A model generated the notes under the pieces. The model made no database searches. It saw only the letters and a list, made by a program, of their open reading frames with translations, and was not told the DNA's origin. Made by a program: the position numbers and the translations under genes. Of a stretch of 64,000 nucleotides of DNA, positions 8,016-17,209 are shown piece after piece (within the stretch, counting starts at the first letter, position 1; each line of letters starts with the position of its first letter). The DNA is from Rhodocyclaceae bacterium. Its GTDB lineage: Bacteria; Pseudomonadota; Gammaproteobacteria; Burkholderiales; Usitatibacteraceae. The stretch spans positions 16,617 to 80,616 of the forward strand of contig JADCJC010000006.1 in the NCBI GenBank assembly GCA_020247395.1. The letters are read 5' to 3'.

Positions 8016-10118
8016 CTAGTAGCGCTCCTTAAATGCCGCAGCCGACAGCGGTTTTGCGAGCAAAAATCCCTGCGCCTCGCTACAGCCGACGGAAAGCAGG
8101 AAATCAAGTTGTGCTGGGTACTCGACGCCTTCTGCCACCACACGCAATCCCAGGCTCCTCGCTAGGCCGATGATACCCCGCACTATCGCGGCATCGTCTA
8201 TATCGGTCGTGCTGTCTCGAATAAACGATTGATCGATCTTGAGCTTGGTAACGAAGAATGGCTTTAGACGCGTGAGGTTTGAGTATCCGGTACCAAAATC
8301 ATCAATAACCAATCTGAATCCCGCCTCACCGACACGCTCGAGGAGATTTTGCGTACCGTCCCTGTCACCCACCAGGGCGGTCTCTGTCAACTCAAGTTCA
8401 ATATCGGCGGGTGTCAAATCATTGGCGACCAATGCGGCTTGCAAGCAATCGAGAAGGCGCGGCGTCTTCCACTGGACACCGGAGACATTGACGGTAATCG
8501 GGAAATGCGCGAGACCATGCGCCCGCCATCGCGCCAGCTGCGCACAAGCTTCCTTTATCACCCACTCGCCGATTGGCATGATGAGGCCGCTATCCTCGGC
8601 GATACTAATGAAACGCGTCGGCGATATCTCCCCCAAAGCCTCACTGTGCCAGCGCAGCAGCGCTTCCGCACCGATGACCTGTTTGTCGGGAATCGAAAAA
8701 ATCGGCTGATACACGAGCGACAGTTCGTTCCGATCAATCGCGCGTCGCAAAGCCGTCTCGATGGCCAGATGCTCGTTGACCCTCTCATTCATTTCTTGCC
8801 GGAAGAAGCTGTACTGATTGCGTCCGATGGACTTGGCATGAAACATGGCGACGTCGGCATGTTTAAGCAGTGCCGCCAGGTCGCCCCCATCCGTTGGCCA
8901 GACGGCAATACCAATCGACGAGGTAATTGTCAGCTCATGACCATCGATATCGTGTGGCTGTGACATTGCGTGCACCAGTGTGTCCGCCAGATTGGCGATG
9001 TCATTTTCTGCCGTCGCACCCGGAAGCAATATGACAAATTCATCTCCCCCGAGTCTCGCCACCGTGTCGGTCGAGCGCGTTGCGCTCAGCAGGCGCGCCG
9101 CAGACTCGACGAGGATGCGGTCGCCGACTTGATGCCCTAATGAGTCATTGATCACTTTGAATCGATCAAGATCGACGAACAACAATGCAATACCGTCATT
9201 GTTTCGTGTCGCCTGCCGGGTGGCAAACTCAAACCGCGCGCCAAGTAGCATGCGGTTGGGCAAACCAGTCAAAAAATCGATCTCGGCCAACGCTCGAACC
9301 TGAGACTCGATACGCTTCTTCCCGGTGATATTTGTGCCGACACCGCGGTAGCCGATGAAAGTACCGCTCGCATCAAAAATCGGCTCACCTGACACACAGA
9401 CCCAAGTGATATCCCCGCCGGGAGGGGCGTAGGCATACTCAAAATCTCGGAAAGGCTGGCGTGCTTCTACATGCCGACGATGCGCCTCCATGCGTTCGGC
9501 AGTGATACCTAGGTACGGTATCTCCCATCGAGCTTTGCCATACCGTTGCTCGGGTGCAATACCCGTCGCGCGCATCATACCGCTCGAAATATGCGTGAAG
9601 CGGCAGCTAGCATCCTGCTCCCAATACCAGTCCGCCGACATATTAAGTAGGCTTCGCAGCCGCTGTTCACTTTCCGCGAGGGCGAACTCCGCCTCTTTTC
9701 GCGCGGTAATATCAAAGCGAAAACCGATGATCCCCCCGTCGGCGGTCTTGCGGTCAGAAACCAAAAACCAACGTCCGGAGCGCATCTTCACTTCATACTC
9801 GCTCGGCTCAGTACGACTATGCCGTTGAATTCGTTCCGCCACCCATTCGTCTTCTGAGAACTCCCGCTCTAGATACAAATCGCGACGGTAGAACTCACGC
9901 AACAACGTTTCGTAATCCATCCCGGGGACGAGCAGATCACTTATGCCTTGATAGATTTCGCGCGCACGAGCATTACAAAACACCAGACGGTCGTCAGCGT
10001 CGTATAAAAAAACCCCGCAGTCGAGATGATCAAATGCCTCAACGATACGCTCGAGCTTGCCCTCAGCCGCTTGTAGCGCCTGCTGCATATTGGTGAGAGG
10101 ATCGTTGGACTCTGTCAT
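8016..10118 (-). CDS. PAS-PAS-GGDEF-EAL cyclic di-GMP regulator
   Basis: This is a 700-residue cytoplasmic protein with no membrane segments. Two PAS domains occupy residues about 20-140 and 150-275, each ending in a PAC-like segment before ITARKEAE or ITGKKRIE. The GGDEF domain covers about 280-440 with an intact GGDEF at 357-361. An RxxD inhibitory site (RSTD, 348-351) lies exactly five residues ahead. The EAL domain spans about 450-695 with EALLR at 485-489, DDFGTGYSNL at 606-615 and AEGVE at 662-666. All key residues for both cyclase and phosphodiesterase chemistry are present, so it may be bifunctional and switched by the PAS input. The ligand cannot be told. Confidence 0.95.
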   Translation of the reverse strand: MTESNDPLTNMQQALQAAEGKLERIVEAFDHLDCGVFLYDADDRLVFCNARAREIYQGISDLLVPGMDYETLLREFYRRDLYLEREFSEDEWVAERIQRHSRTEPSEYEVKMRSGRWFLVSDRKTADGGIIGFRFDITARKEAEFALAESEQRLRSLLNMSADWYWEQDASCRFTHISSGMMRATGIAPEQRYGKARWEIPYLGITAERMEAHRRHVEARQPFRDFEYAYAPPGGDITWVCVSGEPIFDASGTFIGYRGVGTNITGKKRIESQVRALAEIDFLTGLPNRMLLGARFEFATRQATRNNDGIALLFVDLDRFKVINDSLGHQVGDRILVESAARLLSATRSTDTVARLGGDEFVILLPGATAENDIANLADTLVHAMSQPHDIDGHELTITSSIGIAVWPTDGGDLAALLKHADVAMFHAKSIGRNQYSFFRQEMNERVNEHLAIETALRRAIDRNELSLVYQPIFSIPDKQVIGAEALLRWHSEALGEISPTRFISIAEDSGLIMPIGEWVIKEACAQLARWRAHGLAHFPITVNVSGVQWKTPRLLDCLQAALVANDLTPADIELELTETALVGDRDGTQNLLERVGEAGFRLVIDDFGTGYSNLTRLKPFFVTKLKIDQSFIRDSTTDIDDAAIVRGIIGLARSLGLRVVAEGVEYPAQLDFLLSVGCSEAQGFLLAKPLSAAAFKERY

Positions 10119-10181
10119 TGTCGTGTTACCGTATACCCGGCTCTACGCCGAATGGGCCGAACCAATCAAGGCGAAGCGGCG

Positions 10182-10847
10182 TTAGGGGCAAGCCTTCTTA
10201 TATTCAGCCACTTCTTCCTTCAATGCGATCCACCACACCTTGCCGTTTTCCGAGTGCTTTCCGCAAGGGGTAAAAGTGGCAAAGCCGGGATAATCCCGAC
10301 CAAGATTGTTTGGGTCGTCTTTGCGCGTGCGCGGTGGCGAAACCAACCCTTTCTCGTCGCTCTCCAGCGGGAATAACCAACACCCCATCGGCTTGTACTT
10401 CCATTTGTGCACACCTTGTTTGATGGCTAGCGTTTGGAATGAACACTTGCCATCACTCTCCGCAAACACACACTTGGTATGTTTGAAGTGCTCGGGTTTG
10501 CTGCGATAGCGAAATTTCCGCACATTGGTTTTTTTTCCCACACCATGCGCCCACTCCTCATCGACGATGTAGTCGAGAGGCAAATGGGCAAAATGATCGG
10601 GATATTTCTCCACGAGTTTGTGTATCTTACGCACTTCCTCAGGCCGCAAAAACGCGCCGTCACTACAGCAAATGCCCTGGCAATCGCTAAGTTCACAGTA
10701 ATGCAGCTTGGTATGTTTGGTAGCCCGCTTAGTAGATTTTGCAGCGGCTGTTGCTGCTGATTTGACGTTGGCCGCTTTAGCCACTTTGGACGGCTTGTCG
10801 CCGCGGGCGGAATTTGATTTAGGCATGAAGGAGTTCGCGAATGTCAT
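10182..10847 (-). CDS. Cys-rich protein, DUF3109/YkgJ-like metal-binding type
   Basis: This is a 221-residue protein. After a Lys/Ala-rich basic N-terminus (about 60 residues, probably disordered), a Cys pattern appears: C-x4-C-x3-CC (CELSDCQGICC), then later single Cys in KCVF, KCSF, GCWLF and PCGKHS. This resembles the YkgJ/DUF3109 families, which are thought to bind zinc or Fe-S. The start is uncertain. ATG 10847 has GGTGG five bases upstream and overlaps the SDR gene by 29 bases; ATG 10826 would overlap it by eight bases but lacks a ribosome site. The longer TTG/ATG frame to 10931 is unlikely. Co-transcribed with the SDR gene. Confidence 0.7.
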   Translation of the reverse strand: MTFANSFMPKSNSARGDKPSKVAKAANVKSAATAAAKSTKRATKHTKLHYCELSDCQGICCSDGAFLRPEEVRKIHKLVEKYPDHFAHLPLDYIVDEEWAHGVGKKTNVRKFRYRSKPEHFKHTKCVFAESDGKCSFQTLAIKQGVHKWKYKPMGCWLFPLESDEKGLVSPPRTRKDDPNNLGRDYPGFATFTPCGKHSENGKVWWIALKEEVAEYKKACP

Positions 10848-11559
10848 AGTTGCCACCGTTTGCGAGGCGCTCGGTGTTGCAAAGTGAAATGATATCTCGC
10901 GCGACTGCCAAAGCATCACGCAGAACACCAATTTCTTTCATTTGTCGGAACCTTTCCCGCTCCGGGAAACTTTCTAACGTAGCTTCTCGGATGACTGCCT
11001 GCATCGGCGTGTCCACGACGCCCGGCGCCAACGAACAGATGGAGAGCGTCGGATCCGATTCGCGCGCTTCTTCCGCCATCACGCGTGTGGCCATTTCCAA
11101 TCCAGCCTTCGCAGCGCAGTAAGCGGTCCAGCCCCGCACCGGGCGTTTCGCCGCGCCGGAAGAAACATTCACCACCAATCGTGATTCGGCTTTATCACGG
11201 GTCAAATTCGCAAATGCCTTCGCGACAAGCATGGGTGCGACAACGTTGACCGACATGTTGTTTTGCAGCGCTTGGGCATCAATCCGATCAAAGCGCGCGA
11301 CTGGGCTCACCACACCGGCGTTGTTAATGAGTACCGCACGGTGAAAGCGTTTGCCCTCCAGCAGGGTAGCGAGTTCCGCAAGCGCGCGTTCGGTCGAAAA
11401 AACATCGCCAAAGTCCGCATGAATAGAGGTTCTTGGGCCATTTTTGCCCGAAACTCCCCGCCCCAGCTCGACCACCATGTTGTTGTTATCGGTACTCAGT
11501 TCAGTGGCCAAAGCGCGTCCCAGCCCTTTAGTCGTGCCTGTCACCACGTATAGGTTCAT
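10819..11559 (-). CDS. Short-chain dehydrogenase/reductase
   Basis: This is a 246-residue Rossmann-fold oxidoreductase. The nucleotide-binding TGTTKGLG motif is at residues 7-14, NNAG at about 79-82, an active-site Ser in VNVSSGAAKRP and the YxxxK pair in YCAAK. The C-terminal region has LAPGVVDTPMQ. The Asn/Gly-rich stretch after the first strand leaves coenzyme choice open. The overall pattern resembles benzil or sepiapterin reductase-like SDRs (YueD type). The substrate is unknown. The 3' end overlaps the start of the Cys-rich protein gene, and the zinc-ribbon gene ends 12 bases upstream of its start. Confidence 0.9.
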   Translation of the reverse strand: MNLYVVTGTTKGLGRALATELSTDNNNMVVELGRGVSGKNGPRTSIHADFGDVFSTERALAELATLLEGKRFHRAVLINNAGVVSPVARFDRIDAQALQNNMSVNVVAPMLVAKAFANLTRDKAESRLVVNVSSGAAKRPVRGWTAYCAAKAGLEMATRVMAEEARESDPTLSICSLAPGVVDTPMQAVIREATLESFPERERFRQMKEIGVLRDALAVARDIISLCNTERLANGGNYDIRELLHA

Positions 11560-11571
11560 CTATGTTTACTC

Positions 11572-12285
11572 TTAATCGCGTGTTGCCGCCAGAATCGCCG
11601 CCACGCCGGTAAGGATCAGATCAACCAACTCTGTGGTCGCCAATGGTTCTGAATAAGGGGGGGTATACGACGGCGTTGCGGTAGCGCTTGCGGGTCGGTC
11701 AGTCGGCTTCGTGCCCACTTCCACGGTGGAGCTAGTACGACGTACCGCGCGCGCCTCCAACGCCTCGAGCGCCTTGGTAACGGCCAGTTCATCGAGCACC
11801 GCCACCGGCGCGCCGCAGTGGCTGCACGCCGCGTCGTGCTCAACGTCAACACCGGCCCCACAGCTGGAACAGCGAATTTGTTTGACCTGTGCAGACAGGG
11901 TTCGGCGCTCGGCCGGACTGAGGGCGCGAATGAACTGCTTTTCGCGTAGAAACTGAACAAAGGTAATCAGCCGACCGTGGCTGTTGGGACAGCGGCGATA
12001 CTGGAATTTACCGCCGCGCGAGACGTCAAACGACTGAACAAGTTTGTCCCGGCAGACTGGACAATCGCCGGTCAACGAAACCAATCGACGCGGTTCATGG
12101 CGATGTGAATGGATGCGCGAAAATAGATCAATGACCGATTGCGGCGACATCGACACGCTCTCGAGATTGTCAAACCAAATGAGATGGCACGACCAACAAA
12201 TATCGACTTCCAACGGCGTGTCGACATGCGTACGAAACACAGTCGCAGCCATCAAAGCGTGACAACTTGGGCAATTGCGCGCCAC
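11572..12285 (-). CDS. Zinc-ribbon protein of unknown function
   Basis: This is a 237-residue protein. It has three CxxC zinc-ribbon units: CPSCHAL with CWSCHLIWFD near the N-terminus (zf-TFIIB-like), CPVCRDK with RRCPNSHG in the middle, and CSSCGAGVDVEHDAACSHCG toward the C-terminus. The last 60 residues are low complexity with a hydrophobic end (LVDLILTGVAAILAATRD). A GTG start at 12285, 13 bases after the upstream stop, is preferred. The ATG at 12342 would overlap the previous gene by 44 bases. Such multi-ribbon proteins may bind nucleic acid or proteins, and no specific role can be assigned. Confidence 0.7.
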   Translation of the reverse strand: MARNCPSCHALMAATVFRTHVDTPLEVDICWSCHLIWFDNLESVSMSPQSVIDLFSRIHSHRHEPRRLVSLTGDCPVCRDKLVQSFDVSRGGKFQYRRCPNSHGRLITFVQFLREKQFIRALSPAERRTLSAQVKQIRCSSCGAGVDVEHDAACSHCGAPVAVLDELAVTKALEALEARAVRRTSSTVEVGTKPTDRPASATATPSYTPPYSEPLATTELVDLILTGVAAILAATRD

Positions 12286-12298
12286 GTTGAAGGCTCGA

Positions 12299-12703
12299 CT
12301 AAATACCGAGGGCGGCGATCCCCACCGCGGCAACTTCTGCATCTTCGGAGGACTTCACACCCGACACGCCGACCGCACCAATCGTCTCGCCGTTGGTGAT
12401 AATGGGCACACCGCCCTCAAGAAACGTAATGCCCGGCATCGACAGGGCGGAAAAGCGGCCGTTGTTCACCATCTCTTCGTCGCCTTTGGTTGGCCGACGT
12501 CTCACTGCGGCGCTGTAGGCCTTGCCCTGTGAAATTTCCACACTTGCAGGTGCCGACCCATCGAGCCGCAAGAAGCCCAGCAAATGCCCGCCATCATCTA
12601 CCACACTGATACAGACGGCCCAATTGGAGGCAACAGCGTGTTTTTCTGCGGCAGCAAGGATCGTCTTGACGTCGTGATGGGTCAGATAATGTTTTGTTTT
12701 CAT
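12299..12703 (-). CDS. GlcG/HbpS-like heme-degrading family protein
   Basis: This 134-residue single-domain protein is of normal length for the GlcG/HbpS family. It shows the family pattern: an N-terminal helix (VKTILAAAEKHAVASNWAV), ISVVDDGGHLLGFLRLDGS, KAYSAAVRRRPT, and a C-terminal GGVPIITNGETIGAVGVSG followed by SSEDAEVAAVGIAAL. Members bind heme or small ligands. GlcG often sits by glycolate oxidase genes, but glcDEF is not nearby. No signal peptide is visible, so it is cytoplasmic. The zinc-ribbon gene follows directly. Confidence 0.85.
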   Translation of the reverse strand: MKTKHYLTHHDVKTILAAAEKHAVASNWAVCISVVDDGGHLLGFLRLDGSAPASVEISQGKAYSAAVRRRPTKGDEEMVNNGRFSALSMPGITFLEGGVPIITNGETIGAVGVSGVKSSEDAEVAAVGIAALGI

Positions 12704-12806
12704 CGCAGGTTGCAGGGTTGGTAGGCAAGGAAGCAGTAAAGGAGCTCAACGCAACACAAATTGTAGCGACTAATTTCGCACACTCCGCTGATTCGCAAAA
12801 ACACGA

Positions 12807-13604
12807 CTACGCCAACGCGCGCAGATACCGCTGCCGCTTGGCCTCAGGAAACCGCTCGATGGCATATCGCAACATTGTCCTTGGCATTTCATGGTAAACG
12901 TCTTTGAGAAAGCGCTCTTGGGTGTCCTCGCCGATGCGCCGACCGACCTCTCTTAGCATCCAGCCGACCGCTTTATGGATCAAATCTTCCCGATCGTGTA
13001 GCAACAAGCGGGCGAGTCGAAAGGTTTCGGTGGCTTCCCCGTTTCTGATGTTGTGGTATGTGGCGAGTATGGCGATACGCCGCTCCCAGATAACTTTCGA
13101 TTTAGCCAACCGCGTCAACACACTTTTCCGCTCTTTCGGCTTGTCTGCCAGCCACGCACCCACGATGGGTGCCGCGGACAGATCCACCAGATCCCAGTTG
13201 TTGATAAAGTTTGTGTGTCGTAAATATGCACGGTAGACCGCTTCACGCAAACGCGAGTCGCCGTTTTCATACGCTCGAACCATCAGCAACAACGCCAAGG
13301 CACGGGTCTCATGCCAACCGGATTTCAACAACGGCAGTGCGACATCCAACCCGGCATCGCCCACCGTCCGGGCAAACTGGCGCAGGGTGGGCATTCTGAC
13401 ACCAAGAAACTTGTCGCCAGCGCCGTACTCCCCGTCTTCGGTCTTAAAGAAGCGCGGCGCAAAAAACGCCGCCTGCTTGCTACCCATTGCTGCGACGGAT
13501 TGCACGATAGCGGCGATGTCCGAATCTTTCGCAGGCTTTGCCCGCAAGACTGCCCTAACGGCGCTCCGACGGAGCTTGGATTTGCGAGTCGAGTCGTTGG
13601 CCAT
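12807..13604 (-). CDS. DNA alkylation repair protein, AlkD-like HEAT-repeat family
   Basis: This 265-residue all-helical protein matches AlkD-type glycosylases, which excise bulky 3- or 7-alkylpurines. The N-terminal 30 residues are basic. The body holds HEAT-like helical pairs with KFLGVRMPTLRQFARTVG, SGWHETRALALLLMVRAYE, INNWDLVDLSAAPIVG (a conserved Trp-Asp segment near the DNA-binding groove) and WERRIAILATYHNIRNGE. The C-terminal HEMPRTMLRYAIERFPEAKRQRYL completes the fold. It is monocistronic or loosely grouped, 104 bases upstream of the GlcG-like gene. The function is inferred from family resemblance. Confidence 0.88.
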   Translation of the reverse strand: MANDSTRKSKLRRSAVRAVLRAKPAKDSDIAAIVQSVAAMGSKQAAFFAPRFFKTEDGEYGAGDKFLGVRMPTLRQFARTVGDAGLDVALPLLKSGWHETRALALLLMVRAYENGDSRLREAVYRAYLRHTNFINNWDLVDLSAAPIVGAWLADKPKERKSVLTRLAKSKVIWERRIAILATYHNIRNGEATETFRLARLLLHDREDLIHKAVGWMLREVGRRIGEDTQERFLKDVYHEMPRTMLRYAIERFPEAKRQRYLRALA

Positions 13605-13793
13605 GCGGCTTTCAGTTAAGCGCGGATTTTGTCGTACGGTAGGCGAAACAACAATCGCTTGTCGCGCTGCGAGGGCGCACTGCTGCCCGCTGATCGCGTC
13701 AATAAAACAATGCTCGACAAGTTCGCAATAAGGCGACTTTGATATCAGAAATTGTCACCTGATGCCGACTTGAACGTTGTGTAACTGCGGAAT

Positions 13794-14450
13794 TTACTTC
13801 TTTGGTGCCACATCGGCTGTCGCGGGTGGAGCCGCCGGGTCGGCCTTTGCAGCGTCATTTACGGCATCAATGGGTGGCGGCGCTGCGTCGGCTTTTGCTT
13901 TGATATCGGCCATCACGCGTTTTTCAACGAGAACCTTGAGCGATGCCAGCCCAGCTTCAAAATCCGGCCCGACGATTTTGTTCATAAACAAACCAAGGTA
14001 ACGCAGCGCCGGGTTTGTCCCGAAATCACCCTCGTTGGTCCAAGATACCTTGGTCGTTTCGTCGTCGACCGCAGTGAGCCTGATCACACCGGAAGAAACC
14101 ATCTGCATATCTGGGAAACTCAGCTTATAGACAAGGCGTCGGGGAGGATCTGCTTCGGTGAACTCCATCGCGCCATTACCCTCGGTCGCAGACTCCCATG
14201 ACCATTTTGCACCGGCACCACCGCCCGTCCCGGAAAAGGTGAGTTTCATGTTGGGGTCACGCTTGTTCCAAACTGCCCACTTGGGCCAGTTGGTCGGTGC
14301 GGACACCATTTGATAGATCGGAATCGGCGGTGCAGAGATCGTGATTTCACGCTCAACCTTGAATGTTCGCGGTAATAGGAATGCAATGACCACCAGCAGG
14401 ACAATCAGTGCAACAACGCCAATCAGCATCTTTCTCAGTGTGCCCACCAT
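13794..14450 (-). CDS. Membrane-anchored SRPBCC (START-like) protein
   Basis: This is a 218-residue protein. One transmembrane helix near the N-terminus (MLIGVVALIVLLVVIAFLLP, residues about 8-27) anchors a START/Bet v1-like domain (residues about 30-185), with the family start FKVEREITISAPPIPIYQMV and the conserved NWPKWAVWNKRDPNM. The last 30 residues are Ala/Pro-rich. ATG 14450 is chosen because TGAGGAGAAA directly precedes it; a longer frame to 14486 has no support. SRPBCC domains bind hydrophobic ligands, and this one would face the periplasm if the helix is an N-in anchor. The upstream LysR gene is on the same strand. Confidence 0.85.
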   Translation of the reverse strand: MVGTLRKMLIGVVALIVLLVVIAFLLPRTFKVEREITISAPPIPIYQMVSAPTNWPKWAVWNKRDPNMKLTFSGTGGGAGAKWSWESATEGNGAMEFTEADPPRRLVYKLSFPDMQMVSSGVIRLTAVDDETTKVSWTNEGDFGTNPALRYLGLFMNKIVGPDFEAGLASLKVLVEKRVMADIKAKADAAPPPIDAVNDAAKADPAAPPATADVAPKK

Positions 14451-14517
14451 TTTCTCCTCAGGGAATAACCCCAACACGTTCAACACGACGCACTATACCG
14501 ACCGCGCTAGTAGTGTG

Positions 14518-15438
14518 CTAAACCTTGTGTTTACTCTCTTGCCGCCACGGCGCGCCGGCAAACTGCTCGACCAGAAAGTTCACGAACGCGGCCACCCGTG
14601 GACTCTTGTGCTTGCCATGCGGAAACACGGCAGACAGTGGCACAGGTTCCACGTGATGTACATCGGTCAAAACGGGTGTCAACCAGCCCGCACGGATTCC
14701 GTCACCGACAATGACATCAGTTAGTCGGATGATACCAACTCCCGTGGCCGCCAATTGCAGCAGCGTTTCTGCATTGTTGGCAGACACGTTGCCACCCACC
14801 TCAACGTATTCAATGCCTGTTGGGGTATCAAATGGCCAGCGGCGAAGCTGAGGCGCACCCGATATCGAAATACAATTATGCTCTAGCAGCTGGGCGGGTG
14901 AGTTTGGTACACCATGCGCCTTCAGATAGGCGGGCGATGCGCAGATCACCCGATGCAGATCACAGATTTTTTTTGCAATCAGTGAAGAATCACGCAGCAC
15001 ACCATTACGAATCGCGACATCAGCACCTTCCTCGACCAGATCCACCAGTCGGTCGGTGACCGTGATGTCTAACTCAACCTCCGGATATCGCTCCAGAAAG
15101 CGCGGCAGAGCAGGTGCCAGTTGGTGCAGCCCGAACGCAACACCGACGTTCACACGCAGTAACCCTTTTGGATGCGCTGCGAACTGCGTGACCTCCGCTT
15201 CTGCGTCCGCGATCTCCGTAAGGATCCGTTTTGCACTCGCAAAATAGGCCTCACCCTCCGCTGTTAATGCAAGTTTGCGTGTGGTGCGGTTCATCAGTCG
15301 TACACCCAACCGATCCTCCAGCCGGGTTGTCAGTTTTGACAGCGCTGACGGTGTTAAATCCAGGTCACGTGCTGCTGCGGAAAATCCGCCCAACTCAACT
15401 GCGCGCACAAACGCCTTCATTTCGCTTGGAGTATCCAT
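14518..15438 (-). CDS. LysR-family transcriptional regulator
   Basis: This is a 306-residue protein. The N-terminal helix-turn-helix (FSAAARDLDLTPSALSKLTTRLEDRLGVRLMNRTTRKL) is followed by a linker helix and the effector domain, starting KGLLRVNVGVAFGLHQLAP. It belongs to the same broad CrgA/DsdA-like subgroup as the regulator at 3746-4657 (compare DRLVDLVEEGADVAIR with ERLVDLKNERVDLAIR). It is divergent from the DUF2863 gene across 232 AT-richer bases, and either that gene or the same-strand SRPBCC gene may be its target. The effector is unknown. Confidence 0.9.
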   Translation of the reverse strand: MDTPSEMKAFVRAVELGGFSAAARDLDLTPSALSKLTTRLEDRLGVRLMNRTTRKLALTAEGEAYFASAKRILTEIADAEAEVTQFAAHPKGLLRVNVGVAFGLHQLAPALPRFLERYPEVELDITVTDRLVDLVEEGADVAIRNGVLRDSSLIAKKICDLHRVICASPAYLKAHGVPNSPAQLLEHNCISISGAPQLRRWPFDTPTGIEYVEVGGNVSANNAETLLQLAATGVGIIRLTDVIVGDGIRAGWLTPVLTDVHHVEPVPLSAVFPHGKHKSPRVAAFVNFLVEQFAGAPWRQESKHKV

Positions 15439-15670
15439 ACCGCGGCCTGTTTATGACTCAAATTCCATAGTATTTTGCCATTTATATTAATTGTGATCTT
15501 TACAGATAGCATTTACGCTGCTCAAAAAATAAAGCGAAGCGCGATCGGCCTAGTCGCGCAGTCTCCGAAGATGCACAATGCTCGCTCGAGGAGGCGCCAC
15601 GCGCGCACCACCGCTATAATCATGGCCCACGTATCCCACGCGACTTCGAGTTGCGCCCAACACCACACCC

Positions 15671-16861
15671 ATGAAGCGAATTCGTAGCAAGTCCCCTCTG
15701 CGGCTCTCGAAAGACGCGGAACGCCTGATTACCATGTCAACTGCAGCGGCTAGCTCGGCCAGCCGGAGTGAGGATCAATACTGGCAATTGCATCTTGAAA
15801 CGCTGGCCATGACATTGATGGATCGGGGCAACGACGCCGCCATTGAAGCAGCACTCGACCAGACCCACCAAATGAACAGCCCGGCGCACGAAATCTTGGC
15901 GTCCTCATGCGAGGCGGCTGCCGAGTCGACGCTATTGGGTGGCGAAAGCGGGGCGGGCGAGCTCCAAGCTCAACTCATTTCAATCCCGTTGATTGCGTGG
16001 TCCAAATACCGCATTCCCGCTGGTGCCGTTGAAGGGAAAGTACTCGCGCCGATCCAAGCCCACTTGCATGGACATGTGCTTAGTGCTGGCGTGAAGCTTT
16101 GCCTGAATAGCTTCCTCTATTCAATCGATCAATTGCCACGCGGCTTTTCGGAAACACGCAAACTGACAAAAAAACTCGCCGATGCCGCAGTGAAGGGTGA
16201 AGCGCCCAAAATGGATTTCGCCAAGCTTGGCGACACCGCCGAGTTACCCGCGGACGTGCGCTTCCTTCTCGGTGTTGCCGTGGCACCGCGCGGCGCGCCA
16301 CTGTTCCAATGGCAAGAGTTGGATTCGCACATTAGTCGCACGGAGTGCCTGACTCGTTGGATTGAACAATGCCGCCCCAACTTGGCCAAGCTGGTACCGG
16401 GGTGTGCATTCGAATCAGGCCTGCCGGATGCCTTCTTTCACAATTGCCGCGAGTGTGATCTGCGTGTACGCCCGTATATGCTGAGCTCGGCCGTCGCAAT
16501 CGTAGAATCCGCACTCAAGACCGCGCCGGGGCAACTGAGCGCCGTCATTGCCGGTGTCGGCGAAACGGCAGTCGACGAGTACCGTGTCAGCATCACCCGT
16601 AATGGCCATAACGATGTATTGCACGGCATGGTGTGGCCGCTTTACGGGACAGAAGACGACGACAGCAACCCCGGACCACGTGAACAGATCGAAGCCATCT
16701 TGCAAGAACATAAGATCGCCGAAGTCACACGTATTCCAGGCATTCTGCCCCCCGAATACTGCGAGGATTGTGGCGCACCGTTGTTCTTCGACCACGACGG
16801 CGAGGCCATGCACGCGGAAATGCCGGAAGACTCAGAGCACCCCGCCGCGCACTACCATTAG
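15671..16861 (+). CDS. DUF2863 family protein
   Basis: This 396-residue protein matches DUF2863, a family of unknown function found mainly in betaproteobacteria. A basic N-terminus (MKRIRSKSPLRLSKDAERL) precedes a mostly helical body. The C-terminal third carries a Cys pair region (HNCRECDLRVRP) and a CxxC zinc-like knuckle (YCEDCGAPLFFDHDGEAMHAEMP), and the end is His/Glu-rich. There is no signal peptide. An internal ATG at 15734 is an alternative start (375 residues); neither has a good ribosome site. It supports placement of the genome in Betaproteobacteria. Divergent from a LysR gene. Confidence 0.85.
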   Translation: MKRIRSKSPLRLSKDAERLITMSTAAASSASRSEDQYWQLHLETLAMTLMDRGNDAAIEAALDQTHQMNSPAHEILASSCEAAAESTLLGGESGAGELQAQLISIPLIAWSKYRIPAGAVEGKVLAPIQAHLHGHVLSAGVKLCLNSFLYSIDQLPRGFSETRKLTKKLADAAVKGEAPKMDFAKLGDTAELPADVRFLLGVAVAPRGAPLFQWQELDSHISRTECLTRWIEQCRPNLAKLVPGCAFESGLPDAFFHNCRECDLRVRPYMLSSAVAIVESALKTAPGQLSAVIAGVGETAVDEYRVSITRNGHNDVLHGMVWPLYGTEDDDSNPGPREQIEAILQEHKIAEVTRIPGILPPEYCEDCGAPLFFDHDGEAMHAEMPEDSEHPAAHYH

Positions 16862-17209
16862 CGAGCTCTGCAGACGGCAACGTTTCCCAAACACTAAACG
16901 TTAACGTCGACGAGCCTTTCTAAGGCAGTTTGTTTAAAACGGCTATTAAACAAAGCGTTTGACTGTGGCTGAGCGGTACATCGTCTGACGACAACGCGCC
17001 GGTCGGATCTGCGGCAAAGTGCGCAAACTCGGCACAGAGGGACGGCAGAGGGCGGGAGAAGCAGGTTAAGGATACGCCGAATGGTGGTCACAATCATCGG
17101 GCGAGTCCACCGTCTTTAGTTATCGCCCGAACATTTCGTGACGCAACTTGGATTGAACGGGATGATAATTGTGCTTTTATCAACTGCAACTTTATAGGAC
17201 CAAGTTTCG
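16862..17209. other. Intergenic region with one strong hairpin
   Basis: No convincing gene is seen in these 348 bases. A perfect 8-bp inverted repeat, tcgggcga (17097-17104) and tcgcccga (17123-17130), has an 18-base loop. Its arms contain the same cgggcg/cgcccg core as the dispersed stop-associated repeat, but it has a shorter spacing and no GCTAGGGTTT-like tail. It may be a decayed relative or an unrelated terminator. The promoter for thpR should lie after it. Confidence 0.5.
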
